Source of the DNA: Pseudomonas sp. 10S4 | Lineage (GTDB): Bacteria; Pseudomonadota; Gammaproteobacteria; Pseudomonadales; Pseudomonadaceae | Reading direction: 5' to 3' | Length of the DNA stretch: 64,000 nt | NCBI RefSeq assembly: GCF_034344865.1 | Contig: NZ_CP133774.1 | Location: 1,426,001 to 1,490,000, forward strand | Shown here: in pieces, positions 11,641 through 20,550 of the stretch | Layout of the letters: each line of letters begins with the position of its first letter | Numbering within the stretch: position 1 is the first letter of the stretch | Made by a program: the position numbers and the translations under genes | The notes under the pieces: model-generated | The model's database searches: none | Told to the model about the DNA's origin: nothing | What the model saw: the letters and a program-made list of their open reading frames with translations, nothing else

Positions 11641-13256
11641 CTAGGCGTTTCGATGCGCCGAACGTCGAATCAATCCGATAACCGGTAACAGCCCGACCAA
11701 AACCAGGGTCAGCGCCGGCAACGACGCCCTCGCCCACTCTCCTTCGCTGGTCATTTCGAAGATCCGCACCGCCAGCGTGTCCCAGCCAAACGGGCGCATC
11801 AGCAGGGTGGCGGGCATTTCCTTAAGCACATCGACGAACACCAGCAACGCGGCGCTCAAGGTACCGGGCAGTAAAAGCGGCAGATACACTTTGAAAAACA
11901 GTCGTGGCCCACTCACTCCAAGACTACGTGCCGCTTCGGGCAAAGAAGGCCGTATTCGCGCCAGACTGCTTTCCAATGGGCCGTAAGCCACTGCGATGAA
12001 ACGCACCAGATAGGCCAGCAACAACGCCGACAGGCTGCCCAGCAGTAACGGCTTGCCCGCGCCGCCAAACCAGCCCGACAGCGGAATCACCAGTTCGCGA
12101 TCCAGATAACTGAACGCCAGCATGATCGACACCGCCAGCACCGAACCAGGCAAGGCGTAGCCAAGGTTGGCCAGGCTGACGCCGGAACGGATCGCCCGGG
12201 TCGGCGCCAGTCGTCGGGCAAACGCCAGCAGCAGCGCAACACTGACGGTGATCAACGCAGCCATGCCGCCCAGGTACAGGGTGTGGACGATCAGCCCGGC
12301 GTAACGCTCATCCAGGTCGAAGCGCCCGCGCTGCCAGAACCACACCATCAGTTGCAGCATCGGAATGACAAAGGCGCAGGCGAACACCAGCCCGCACCAA
12401 CTCATCGCCGCCAACGCCTTGATGCCATGCAGGTGATACAACGCCTTGACCCGTGGCCGCTCGTTGCTCGCCCGATTCGCCCCCGGGCACGGCGCTCGCC
12501 GTACAGCACGACCATCACCACCAGCAGCAACAGGCTGGCCAGTTGCGCGGCGGTCGACAGGCTGAAAAAGCCGTACCAGGTCTTGTAGATGGCGGTGGTG
12601 AACGTGTCGAAGTTGAACACCGACACTGCGCCGAAATCCGCCAGGGTTTCCATCAGCGCCAACGCCACGCCAGCGCCGATGGCCGGGCGCGCCATCGGCA
12701 ATGCCACCCGCCAGAACGCTTGCCATGGCGATTGCCCGAGAACCCGAGCGGCCTCCATCAGGCCTTTGCCCTGGGCCAGAAACGCGGTGCGCGCCAAGAG
12801 GTAAACGTAGGGGTAGAACACCAGCACCAGAACGAGGATGACACCGCCGGTGGAACGCACTCGCGGCAATCGTAGCCCCGCGCCAAACCACTCCCGTAGC
12901 AAGGTTTGCACGGGACCGGCGAAGTCCAACAGGCCGACAAAGACGAACGCCAACACATAGGCAGGTATCGCAAAGGGCAGCATCAATGCCCAGTCCAGCC
13001 AGCGCCGGCCGGGGAATTCGCAGAGGCTGGTGAGCCAGGCCAGGCTCACACCCAACAGCGTCACCCCGATACCGACGCCGAGCACCAGCGTCAGGGTATT
13101 GCCCAGCAGGCGTGGCATCTGGGTGTCCCAGAGGTGGGACCAGATCTGTTGATCGATGGTTTGCCAGGAGAAAAGCAGAACGCTCAGGGGCAGCAGGACC
13201 AACGCAGCGATGACGAAGACCAGGGGATACCAGCGGCGTTGGGCGGGGTGGGCCAA
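11641..13256 (-). CDS. Fe(III) ABC transporter, fused inner-membrane permease, one frameshift
   Basis: About 538 residues, the double-length permease of the FbpB/SfuB/HitB type. Two halves each have about six membrane segments and an EAA loop: LMEAARVLGQSPWQAFWRVA in half one and LPEAARSLGVSGPRLFFKVY in half two. It moves ferric iron from the periplasm, using the binding protein encoded just upstream at 13488. A run of five C at 12480-12484 (plus strand) should be six: adding one base joins LYGERRARG to ANRASNERPRVKALYHLHG. This is a homopolymer deletion, typical of read error. No ATPase (FbpC) gene is next to it, so that subunit must be encoded elsewhere. Confidence 0.88.
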
Positions 13257-13309
13257 GGGGATTCTCTAGAAAATTTTGAGCTAACGCAGGTCTGCGACCA
13301 GCTCCATTT

Positions 13310-13441
13310 TGTGGCGAGGGAGCTTGCTCCCGCTCGGCTGCGCAGCAGTCGTAAAGCAGCGGATGCGATTTAACTGACGCACCGCGCCGCCTGGTTTTGG
13401 GGCCGCTTCGCAGGCCAGCGGGAGCAAGCTCCCTCGCCACA
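13310..13441. repeat. REP doublet (TGTGGCGAGGGAGCTTGCTC family)
   Basis: Inverted copies of TGTGGCGAGGGAGCTTGCTC plus CCG border 132 bp with inner complementary segments. Related copies occur at 43745, 45488 and 59352. It lies between the iron-binding protein gene and its permease gene, where it could affect transcript processing. Confidence 0.88.
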
Positions 13442-13487
13442 GGTAGGCCCCCTCACCACGAACAAACGCCAACACAAAGGAGTGGCG

Positions 13488-14492
13488 TCAGTTCCAACCG
13501 GCCCGATCCATCATGCGAATCGCTTCAGCCTGGCGCTTGCCGGCAATTTCCACCGGCAACGTATCAGCGACAAACTTGCCCCAACTCGCCACTTCAGCAG
13601 ATGGCTGAACCGCAGGGTTGGCCGGGAATTCCTGGTTTACGTCAGCGAAAATCTTTTGCGCTTGCGGCGTGGTCATCCACTCCACCAAGGCCTTGGCTGC
13701 TTCCGGGTGCGGTGCATGCTTGGTCAGGCCAATGCCCGACAGGTTGACGTGCACGCCACGGTCGCCCTGATTCGGCCAGAACAGCTTCACCGCCAAATCA
13801 GGCTTCTGCTTGTGGAGGCGGCCGTAGTAGTAGGTGTTGACGATGCCAACGTCGCATTGGCCGGCGTTGATCGCGTCCAGTACCGCGATGTCATCGGAGA
13901 ACACGTCGGTGGACAGGTTGCTCACCCAGCCCTTGAGGATCTGCTCGGTTTTCTCGGCGCCATGGACTTCAATCATGGTGGCGGTCAGCGACTGGTTGTA
14001 GACCTTCTTCGCCGTGCGCAGGCACAGGCGACCTTCCCACTGCTTGTCCGCCAGCGCTTCGTAAGTCGTCAGCTCGCCCGGCTTCACTCGGGCCGTGGAA
14101 TAAGCAATCGTCCGCGCCCGCAGGCTCAGGCCGGTCCAGGCGTGGGAGGACGCGCGGTACTGCAGCGGGATATTGGCGTCGATGGTTTTGGAGGTGAACG
14201 GCTGGAGGATGCCCATCTGCTCGGCCTGCCAGAGGTTGCCGGCGTCGACGGTGAGCAGCAGGTCGGCGGTGGCGTTTTCGCCCTCGGCCTTGATGCGCTG
14301 CATCAACGGCGCTTCCTTGTCGGTGATGAACTTCACCTGCACACCGGTTTTCGCGGTGTAGGCATCGAAGACTGGCTTGATCAACTCGTCGATACGCGAG
14401 GAGTAAACCACCACCTCGTCGGCGGCCTGGGCGGCGGTGCTGCCGATCAGGGTCAGGGCCAGTGCGGTCAGTAGACGCTTCGGTGCCAACAT
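13488..14492 (-). CDS. Periplasmic Fe(III)-binding protein, FbpA/HitA-like
   Basis: 334 residues. The signal peptide [20 protein letters not shown] (cleaved after AQA) is followed by a class II periplasmic-binding fold: [20 protein letters not shown], then [14 protein letters not shown]. The adjacent tyrosines that chelate ferric iron are visible in [10 protein letters not shown] (about residues 217-226). It delivers iron to the permease encoded 231 bp downstream, with a REP doublet between them. Normal length. Iron-dependent Fur control would be expected, but I could not find a convincing Fur box upstream. Confidence 0.92.
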   Translation of the reverse strand: MLAPKRLLTALALTLIGSTAAQAADEVVVYSSRIDELIKPVFDAYTAKTGVQVKFITDKEAPLMQRIKAEGENATADLLLTVDAGNLWQAEQMGILQPFTSKTIDANIPLQYRASSHAWTGLSLRARTIAYSTARVKPGELTTYEALADKQWEGRLCLRTAKKVYNQSLTATMIEVHGAEKTEQILKGWVSNLSTDVFSDDIAVLDAINAGQCDVGIVNTYYYGRLHKQKPDLAVKLFWPNQGDRGVHVNLSGIGLTKHAPHPEAAKALVEWMTTPQAQKIFADVNQEFPANPAVQPSAEVASWGKFVADTLPVEIAGKRQAEAIRMMDRAGWN

Positions 14493-14610
14493 GGGAGCGG
14501 TCTCTCGATTGAAAAAATGAGGCCAAATGATAAGGACTCACATTTACCTTCTCAATCGAACAGTTCGCGGGTGAGTTACCAGATGTTGCACAGGGCGCCG
14601 ACACAACCCC

Positions 14611-14729
14611 TGTGGCGAGGGGCTTGCCCCCGTTGGACTGCGAAGCAGTCCCTGCATATCTTCAGACAAAACCTGCAATCCAACCTGCGACCGCTTCGCG
14701 CTCGAACGGGGGCAAGCCCCCTCGCCACA
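14611..14729. repeat. REP doublet (TGTGGCGAGGGGCTTGCCCC variant)
   Basis: Inverted copies of TGTGGCGAGGGGCTTGCCCC plus CG enclose a segment with GGACTGCGAAGCAGTCC. It is a variant of the family at 13310, between ubiI and the iron-binding protein gene. Confidence 0.88.
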
Positions 14730-14743
14730 GGGCCATGCCCACT

Positions 14744-15967
14744 TCAAGCCTTGGCGAGTGCCGGCAAATCCCCGGTCAGCCCCAGCGCTTCACGCACAAA
14801 CAACGCCTTGGCCTCGGGCATTTTCTCGACCAGCTTCAATCCGGCGTTACGCAACCAGCGCACTGGCAGCGGATCGGCCTGGAACAACCGTTCAAAGCCT
14901 TCCATCGCCGCCATCAACGCCAGGTTGTGGGGCATGCGCCGACGCTCGTAACGGCTGAGGACTTTCACATCCGCCAGGCGCTCGCCGCGTTCAGCCGCTT
15001 GCAGCAGCACTTCAGCCAGCACCGCCGCATCAAGGAAACCGAGGTTCACGCCCTGCCCGGCCAGCGGGTGAATGGTGTGCGCCGCGTCGCCGATCAGTGC
15101 CAAGCCTTCCGCGACATAGCGTTTGGCGTGGCGCTGACGCAGCGGCACGCACAGACGCGGATCGGCGCTGATTACCGTGCCCAAACGGCCCTCGAAGGCC
15201 CGTTCCAGTTCGCGGCAGAAGCCTTCGCCATCCAGCGCCATCAGGCGTTCGGCTTCGCTCGGCGTGGTCGACCAGACAATCGAGCACCAATCCTGCTGAC
15301 CGTCACGTTCCAGCGGCAAGAAGGCCAGCGGACCGTTGTCGGTAAACCGCTGCCAAGCCGTCATTTTATGCGGTTTTGAGCTGCGCACGCTGGTGACGAT
15401 GGCGTGGTGCAAGTAATCCCACTCGCGGGTGGCCACACCGGTCAGGCGTCGCACTGCTGAATTGGCGCCATCCGCCGCGATCACCAACGGCGCGCGCAAG
15501 GTGCGGCCATCAGCCAGGGTCAACAACCAGTCATCACCGGAGCGGCGCATCTGCTCAAGGCGCGCATTGGCCAGCATTCCGAGGTCGCAATCGTGCAAGC
15601 GGTCGAGCAAGGCGTCCTGAACCACCCGGTTCTCGACGATATGCCCCAGCACGTCGGCGTGCACACTGGCCGCCGAGAAGTGGATTTGTCCGGTGCCGCT
15701 GCCGTCCCAGACCTGCATGTCGGTGTACGGGCTGCTGCGTCGGCTGGCGATACCGTCCCAGACGCCGAGGCGTTCGAGGATGCGCTGACTGGCGGTCGAC
15801 AAGGCGCTCACTCGCGGCTCGAACGGCGCGTCGCCGTCGAAAGGTTTGACGCTCATGGGGCTGCCGTCCAGCAGCAGGACTTCCAGCCCACTGTCTTGCA
15901 ACGCCAGCGCCAGGGCGCTGCCGACCATTCCGGCCCCGACAATCAGCAGATCTGCGCGCATGTCCAT
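14744..15967 (-). CDS. ubiI: FAD-dependent ubiquinone hydroxylase, UbiI/VisC type
   Basis: 407 residues. N-terminal FAD-binding Rossmann motif LLIVGAGMVGSALALALQDS, the middle DGANSAVRRLTG (DG motif) and the C-terminal GD motif ALIGDAAHTIHPLAGQGVNL define the UbiH/UbiI/UbiF monooxygenase family. These hydroxylate the benzene ring in aerobic ubiquinone synthesis; UbiI acts at C5. The choice of UbiI rests on PAO1 gene order (PA5221, from memory) and on ubiH being the other paralogue three genes upstream in the operon. A role as UbiF cannot be fully excluded. It closes the pepP-ubiH-DUF4442-ubiI operon. Confidence 0.9.
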   Translation of the reverse strand: MDMRADLLIVGAGMVGSALALALQDSGLEVLLLDGSPMSVKPFDGDAPFEPRVSALSTASQRILERLGVWDGIASRRSSPYTDMQVWDGSGTGQIHFSAASVHADVLGHIVENRVVQDALLDRLHDCDLGMLANARLEQMRRSGDDWLLTLADGRTLRAPLVIAADGANSAVRRLTGVATREWDYLHHAIVTSVRSSKPHKMTAWQRFTDNGPLAFLPLERDGQQDWCSIVWSTTPSEAERLMALDGEGFCRELERAFEGRLGTVISADPRLCVPLRQRHAKRYVAEGLALIGDAAHTIHPLAGQGVNLGFLDAAVLAEVLLQAAERGERLADVKVLSRYERRRMPHNLALMAAMEGFERLFQADPLPVRWLRNAGLKLVEKMPEAKALFVREALGLTGDLPALAKA

Positions 15968-15970
15968 GCT

Positions 15971-16456
15971 TTAAGCCTGTCTCGCTTGCGGCTTGAGCCG
16001 CACGTAAAGGGTTTTTTCGACCCGCGCCACCAAGGTGCCGGCGCCGTCGTGAATATCGACCTGCAACTGCGGCAGGTATTTCTCGCCATCGGCGGTCTGC
16101 CGGCGGATTTCGTCGAGCAAGGTTTCGTCGATGTTGAAGCGAGCGAACACCGGGCCTCTGCCCGGCGAAATGAAATCGATGTCGGCCGCCTTGTCCCAGA
16201 CGATGTACCGATGCCCGAGGTTTTCCATCAGCATCAGCATGTAGAACGGGTCGACCATCGCATACAGGCTGCCACCGAACTGAGTGCCAACGTAGTTGCG
16301 GTTGTACCAGCCCAGCCCCATGGACACCTGAATGTCGCGGAAGTCATCGCTGATGTGCCGAACCCGCACCCCGGCCCCGAAGTACGGCGGGTAAAACGTC
16401 ATGACCCAGCGCATCAACCGCGCCTTGCCGAATTTTGCGGTCAGCCACTTAAGCAT
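15971..16456 (-). CDS. DUF4442 hotdog-fold protein in the ubi operon
   Basis: 161 residues from the ATG at 16456; the longer frame runs antisense-like into ubiH and has no homology. MLKWLTAKFGKARLMRWVMT and GLGWYNRNYVGTQFGGSLYA fit the DUF4442 family, which has a thioesterase-like hotdog fold. GGSLYAMVDPFYMLMLMENL is the central helix region. Its start overlaps the ubiH stop by 8 bp and its stop is 3 bp from ubiI, so it is translationally coupled within the ubiquinone operon. An acyl-thioesterase or lipid-binding role is possible; the catalytic residue is not obvious. Confidence 0.82.
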   Translation of the reverse strand: MLKWLTAKFGKARLMRWVMTFYPPYFGAGVRVRHISDDFRDIQVSMGLGWYNRNYVGTQFGGSLYAMVDPFYMLMLMENLGHRYIVWDKAADIDFISPGRGPVFARFNIDETLLDEIRRQTADGEKYLPQLQVDIHDGAGTLVARVEKTLYVRLKPQARQA

Positions 16457-17636
16457 CAGGACGCGTACCCAAACCCATGGCCTGGCGGGCGAACCAGCGC
16501 TTGGCCGGCGGCAACAGGTCAAGGCCGAGCAGGCCGATGTTGCGGCCCAGGGAGACCAGCGGCTGGGTGCTGCCGAACAACCGGGTGACCTGATCGGAGA
16601 AGCCGACGGTGAGGTTCTGATCCATACGCTGGCGTTCGCGATAGGCCTGCAGCGTCGCAAAGTCGCCAGGCGAAGTCTCGCTGGCCAGCAACGCGTCGGC
16701 CAGGGCCTGGGCATCGCGCAAGGACAGGTTGAAGCCTTGGCCGGCAATCGGGTGCAGGCTGTGGGCGGCGTTGCCGAGAATCGCCAGATGCGGACGCACC
16801 TGCTCTTCGGCCTCGATCAAGGTCAGCGGGTACAAATGCCGCGCGCCGACCTGCTTCAAGGTGCCGAGGCGATAACCGAACACGCCTTGCAACTCACTGA
16901 GGAAGCTCTTTTCATCAAGGGCCGCCAGCCGTTGCGCGTCCATGCCCAAACGGGTCCAGACCAAAGCGCAACGGTTGTCCGGCAGCGGCAATAACGCCAT
17001 CGGGCCTTCGTCGGTGAAACGCTCGAACGCCATGCCGTTGTGGGATTCGCTCGGGGTGATGTTGGCGATCAGCGCGCTCTGGTTGTACGGACGCTTCTTG
17101 ATGCCGATCCCCAGTTGCTCGCGCAGACCGGAACGGCCGCCATCAGCGAGCACCGCGAGGTCGCATTCCAGAGTGGTTTCGTCATTGAGGGTCAGGCGAT
17201 AACCGTCGGTCAACGGTTCCATGCGGGTGACTTCCGCCGGGCAGCGCCAACTGACGACTTCTTTGTCCAGACCTTGCCACAAGCATTGGCCGAGCCAGGC
17301 GTTTTCCACCACATAACCCAGCGCCGGAACACCCTCTTCCATCGCCGACAGCCGTGCCGTGGAGAAACGTCCACGGTCAGACACATGAATCTGCTTGATC
17401 GGCTCGGCCCGGCGGGTGATTTCCTGCCACACGCCCAGCCGTTGATAAATCTGCCGAGCGCCATAGGACAGCGCCGAAGATCGGGCGTCGTAGCTCGGTT
17501 GGTAGGTGTCACCGGGGGCGAACGGTTCGATCAACACGATCTTCCAGCCACGGGCCTTGGCCCCGGCCTGCAACGCCAACGCCAGACTTGCGCCGACCAG
17601 GCCGCCGCCGATGATTGCCAGATTGACTCGACTCAT
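16449..17636 (-). CDS. ubiH: 2-octaprenyl-6-methoxyphenol hydroxylase
   Basis: 395 residues. FAD motif LAIIGGGLVGASLALALQAG at the N-terminus, DGGRSGLREQLGIG in the middle and AILGNAAHSLHPIAGQGFNL near residue 290 mark the family. It hydroxylates the ubiquinone precursor ring at C1 in aerobic growth. In the second position of the operon, its start overlaps the pepP stop by 4 bp (ATGA). The same pepP-ubiH pairing is seen in many gammaproteobacteria, which supports UbiH over the other paralogues. Note the GNAAH in place of GDAAH, which is common in UbiH. Confidence 0.93.
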   Translation of the reverse strand: MSRVNLAIIGGGLVGASLALALQAGAKARGWKIVLIEPFAPGDTYQPSYDARSSALSYGARQIYQRLGVWQEITRRAEPIKQIHVSDRGRFSTARLSAMEEGVPALGYVVENAWLGQCLWQGLDKEVVSWRCPAEVTRMEPLTDGYRLTLNDETTLECDLAVLADGGRSGLREQLGIGIKKRPYNQSALIANITPSESHNGMAFERFTDEGPMALLPLPDNRCALVWTRLGMDAQRLAALDEKSFLSELQGVFGYRLGTLKQVGARHLYPLTLIEAEEQVRPHLAILGNAAHSLHPIAGQGFNLSLRDAQALADALLASETSPGDFATLQAYRERQRMDQNLTVGFSDQVTRLFGSTQPLVSLGRNIGLLGLDLLPPAKRWFARQAMGLGTRPDA

Positions 17637-18967
17637 GCCGCTTGTGTCCGTGCTTGTGCCATCAAGGCCTCGATGTCGGCGACCGTTTTCGGCACGCCTT
17701 TCGTCAGGATTTCACAACCGGTTTTGGTCACTACCACGTCGTCCTCGATGCGCACGCCAATGCCACGCCATTTCTTCGCCACGTTCTGGTTGTCCGGGGA
17801 GATGTAGATCCCCGGCTCAACGGTCAGCGCCATGCCGACTTCCAGCACACGCCATTCGCCGCCGACCTTGTACTCGCCGACGTCATGCACATCCATGCCC
17901 AGCCAGTGGCCGGCGCGGTGCATGTAAAACGCTTTATAGGCTTCGCTGGCGATCAGTTCGTCGACGTCCCCCTTCAACAGGCCCAACTTCACCAGACCGG
18001 CGGTAATCACCCGGACCGTGGCTTCGTGGGCCTGATTCCAGTGTTTGTTCGGGGCGATTTCGGCAAACGCGGCTTCCTGAGACGCCAACACCAATTCGTA
18101 GATCGCCTTCTGCTCCGCTGAATACTTGCCGCTGACCGGCCAGGTGCGGGTGATGTCGCTGGCGTAGCAGTCGATCTCGCATCCGGCATCGATCAACACC
18201 AGGTCGCCGTCCTTGAGGACCGCGTCATTCTGCTGGTAATGCAGGATGCAGCTGTTGCGCCCTGACGCGACGATCGAGCCATACGCCGGCATCTTCGCCC
18301 CGCCCTTGCGGAATTCGTAATCGAGCTCGGCTTCGAGGCTGAATTCATGCAGCCCGGCACGGCTGGCCTGCATGGCGCGGATATGCGCCTGGGCAGAAAT
18401 CCGTGCGGCTTCGCGCATCACCTTCACTTCTGCCGCGGATTTATACAGGCGCATGTCGTGAAGCAGATGATCCAGGGCAACGAATTCGTTCGGCGGCTGG
18501 GCGCCGAGGTGCGCTTTAGAGCGGATCACGTTGATCCAGTCCATCAGGTGCCGATCAAATTCGGGGTTGCTGCCCATGGCCGAGTAGACCCGGTCGCGAC
18601 CTTCGATCAGGCCCGGCAAGATGTCGTCGATGTCGGTGATCGGGAATGCATCGTCGGCGCCGAAGTCGCGGATCGCGCCTTCCTGGCCGGCGCGCAGGCC
18701 GTCCCACAATTCTCGTTCGGCGTTGCGCTCCCGGCAAAACAGCAGGTATTCGCCGTGCTCCCGGCCGGGCATCAGGACGATGACGGCTTGAGGCTCGGGG
18801 AAACCGCTGAGGTACTGGAAGTCGCTGTCCTGACGGTAGACGTGCTCGACGTCGCGGTTGCGAATGGCCACCGCGGCGGCGGGCAGAATCGCGATGCTGT
18901 TGGGTTCCATCTGCGCCATCAAGGCCTTGCGGCGACGGCTGTATTCCGATTTCGGGATATGGATCAT
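17633..18967 (-). CDS. pepP: Xaa-Pro aminopeptidase
   Basis: 444 residues. A two-domain creatinase-type metallopeptidase that removes N-terminal residues before proline. The N-terminal domain begins IPKSEYSRRRKALMAQM. The metal ligands appear in order: LIDAGCEIDCYASDITRTWP (two Asp), HRAGHWLGMDVHD (His), LTVEPGIYI (Glu) and GVRIEDDVVVT (Glu). It is the second gene of a minus-strand series that starts with ygfB 27 bp upstream, followed by ubiH with a 4-bp overlap. Cytoplasmic, normal length. Confidence 0.96.
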   Translation of the reverse strand: MIHIPKSEYSRRRKALMAQMEPNSIAILPAAAVAIRNRDVEHVYRQDSDFQYLSGFPEPQAVIVLMPGREHGEYLLFCRERNAERELWDGLRAGQEGAIRDFGADDAFPITDIDDILPGLIEGRDRVYSAMGSNPEFDRHLMDWINVIRSKAHLGAQPPNEFVALDHLLHDMRLYKSAAEVKVMREAARISAQAHIRAMQASRAGLHEFSLEAELDYEFRKGGAKMPAYGSIVASGRNSCILHYQQNDAVLKDGDLVLIDAGCEIDCYASDITRTWPVSGKYSAEQKAIYELVLASQEAAFAEIAPNKHWNQAHEATVRVITAGLVKLGLLKGDVDELIASEAYKAFYMHRAGHWLGMDVHDVGEYKVGGEWRVLEVGMALTVEPGIYISPDNQNVAKKWRGIGVRIEDDVVVTKTGCEILTKGVPKTVADIEALMAQARTQAA

Positions 18968-18994
18968 GGGCAGATGGCTTTCCCTGGCAGGCGA

Positions 18995-19549
18995 TTAGTG
19001 CAACGACGGTTTAGCAGCGGCTTCGTCGGTTTTCTTGGTTTCCGTGAACAGCAACAATGGAGCAACGCGCAGGTACTCCATCACTTCCATGTAATCGCTT
19101 TCGCCGTCGTCAGACTCTTCCAGAGCATCTTGCACCTGGGCGATGGCGGCCAGATCCTGCAGCACTTCGGTGGCTTCGGTGGTCAGGGCATATTCACGAC
19201 GGGTCAGACCGAAGCCGGTCAGGAAACCCTGGCACCATTGGCCCAGCGCGGCGGCGCGGTCGGCCAGCGGTGCGTCGTCGGTTGGCAGCAGCAGAACGAC
19301 GGTCATGTCGTCGCCGGTCAATTCGCCCTTGACCATCTCTTGCAGGCCGATCAGGGCGTTGCGAACGTTGTCTTGTGGCTCGCCTTCGAGCAGCTCGGCG
19401 GCATCGGCCAGCCAGCTGTCGGCTTCGAAGCCGGCACCGGCGCAACTGCGGCCGAGCAACAGGCCATGCAGTTCGGCAGGCGAGACGGAATGGCCGCTGG
19501 TGTTCAGCAGGGTGGCGAAGGCTTGGTACGGGGAATTCTGAATGGGCAT
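18995..19549 (-). CDS. ygfB: YgfB/YecA family protein (UPF0149)
   Basis: 184 residues. It has the all-helical UPF0149 pattern: [55 protein letters not shown] and [20 protein letters not shown]. In P. aeruginosa YgfB has been linked to antitoxic or resistance regulation, but the molecular role is debated. It leads the ygfB-pepP-ubiH-ubiI operon and is divergent from the zapB-like gene. Its acidic composition suggests a soluble protein. Confidence 0.92.
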   Translation of the reverse strand: MPIQNSPYQAFATLLNTSGHSVSPAELHGLLLGRSCAGAGFEADSWLADAAELLEGEPQDNVRNALIGLQEMVKGELTGDDMTVVLLLPTDDAPLADRAAALGQWCQGFLTGFGLTRREYALTTEATEVLQDLAAIAQVQDALEESDDGESDYMEVMEYLRVAPLLLFTETKKTDEAAAKPSLH

Positions 19550-19646
19550 GGGCAGCTAGGCGCCAGACGGCGCTATGTCTAGAATGAAGGCCTTGTATCC
19601 TACATCGACAGACTCGCCAAGACTATTAAAGGCTGTCCACCAGCCT

Positions 19647-19700
19647 GGGGCTGTAAGAAACTAAGCGCGCTCGACGCGTCGGCAGTTTCCTACAGAGCCT
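19647..19700 (+). promoter_or_regulatory. Imperfect long stem-loop in the zapB-like gene leader
   Basis: GGGGCTGTAAGAAACT pairs with AGTTTCCTACAGAGCC, with 13 of 16 positions complementary, around a GC-rich 21-base apex (GCGCGCTCGACGCGTC). It sits 33-86 bases upstream of the ATG at 19733. There is no following T-run, so it is not a plain terminator. It could be a leader structure or operator; function is unknown. Confidence 0.4.
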
Positions 19701-19732
19701 GCCACCCATCAGACACATATTCAGTGGACACA

Positions 19733-19942
19733 ATGGAAGACACCGATCTGCAAGCGCTGATGGCCAGACTCGAGCTACTAATTAGCCGGGTCGAGCAACT
19801 AAAGAGTCAAAACGGACTCCTATTAGCTCAGGAAAAGACCTGGCGCGAGGAACGCGCGCACCTCATTGAAAAAAACGAAATCGCCCGGCGTAAGGTCGAA
19901 TCGATGATTTCGCGCCTCAAGGCCCTGGAGCAAGACTCATGA
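19733..19942 (+). CDS. Small coiled-coil protein, TIGR02449/ZapB-like
   Basis: 69 residues, nearly all heptad-forming: LQALMARLELLISRVEQLKS, then HLIEKNEIARRKVESMISRL. It resembles the TIGR02449 family, small coiled-coil proteins found next to zapA and likened to ZapB, which bundles ZapA-FtsZ at the division ring. It overlaps zapA by 4 bp, which implies coupled synthesis. An in-frame GTG nine bases upstream is an alternative start (72 residues); I prefer ATG 19733 with AGTGGA upstream. Confidence 0.85.
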   Translation: MEDTDLQALMARLELLISRVEQLKSQNGLLLAQEKTWREERAHLIEKNEIARRKVESMISRLKALEQDS

Positions 19943-20256
19943 GTTCAAGCAATAGCGTTACCGTGCAGATCCTCGACAAAGAATATTCGATCATCTGCCC
20001 CCAGGAAGAGCGCAGCAACCTGGTGAGTGCCGCCCGTTACCTGGACGGCAAGATGCGCGAAATCCGCAGCAGCGGCAAAGTCATCGGCGCCGACCGCATC
20101 GCCGTGATGGCCGCGCTGAACATCACCCACGACCTGCTGCACAAGGAAGAACGCCCGGACGTACAGGCCAGCGGTTCGACCCGAGAGCAGGTTCGCGACC
20201 TGCTCGACCGCGTCGATCTGGTGCTGGCAACTGATCCGGACGTCACCAAGGGCTGA
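19939..20256 (+). CDS. zapA: Cell division protein ZapA
   Basis: 105 residues. It binds FtsZ and promotes filament bundling at midcell. The N-terminal domain is VTVQILDKEYSIICPQEERS and VSAARYLDGKMREIRSSGKV, followed by ADRIAVMAALNITHDLL and a C-terminal dimerisation helix (QVRDLLDRVDLVLATD). It is followed at once by 6S RNA and ygfA, the classical zapA-ssrS-ygfA order. Confidence 0.96.
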   Translation: MSSSNSVTVQILDKEYSIICPQEERSNLVSAARYLDGKMREIRSSGKVIGADRIAVMAALNITHDLLHKEERPDVQASGSTREQVRDLLDRVDLVLATDPDVTKG

Positions 20257-20281
20257 TTCGTGGGATCGCTTGGGGTATACT
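20253..20281 (+). promoter_or_regulatory. Promoter of 6S RNA
   Basis: TATACT (-10) at 20276-20281, with a weak CTGATT -35 17 bp upstream, overlaps the zapA stop region. The predicted start falls at about 20287-20289, where the 6S RNA closing stem begins. Confidence 0.5.
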
Positions 20282-20286
20282 CGCGT

Positions 20287-20466
20287 CACTCCCTGGGGTG
20301 CTTGCCAGTTGACGATGTCCCTGAGCCGATTCGCACTACCCTGGAAGTTGCACGTTGGGCTGGTGTGCATGTCCGCTAGACGGAAAGCCTTAAAGCCTAC
20401 TGCTTCTTCCACCTTGAACTTTCGGGTTCAAGGGCTAAGTCAGCAGCGGTTCATCCGGGGAGCCTG
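20287..20466 (+). ncRNA. ssrS: 6S RNA
   Basis: About 180 bases between zapA and ygfA, the conserved place for ssrS. The 5' end CTCCCTGG (20289) pairs with CCGGGGAG (20455-20462) to close the long helix. The middle contains the open-bubble region (GATGTCCCTGAGCCGATTCG) and a CTTGAACTTTCGGGTTCAAG hairpin. 6S RNA binds sigma-70 RNA polymerase and is transcribed into product RNAs on outgrowth. Ends are estimated from base pairing, within about 3 bases. Confidence 0.9.
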
Positions 20467-20474
20467 ATTCCAGT

Positions 20475-20508
20475 CCGATGCCGGTTTAAATACCGGCATC
20501 GGCTTTTT
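20475..20508 (+). terminator. Terminator downstream of 6S RNA
   Basis: The perfect 11-bp stem CCGATGCCGGT / ACCGGCATCGG with a 6-base loop is followed by CTTTTT. It lies 9 bases after the 6S RNA end and upstream of ygfA. Confidence 0.9.
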
Positions 20509-20550
20509 ACGAGTACGCTTTGTGTACTCGCACTGCCGAAGCCCGAATCC

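Noticed and set aside
13310..13441. CRISPR-like repeat arrays
   Set aside because: The repeats are inverted pairs in single intergenic gaps, without regular spacers or cas genes; they are REP elements.
14493..14560. Possible Fur box upstream of the iron-binding protein gene
   Set aside because: AATGATAAGGACTCACATT shows some likeness on the left half only; too weak to call.
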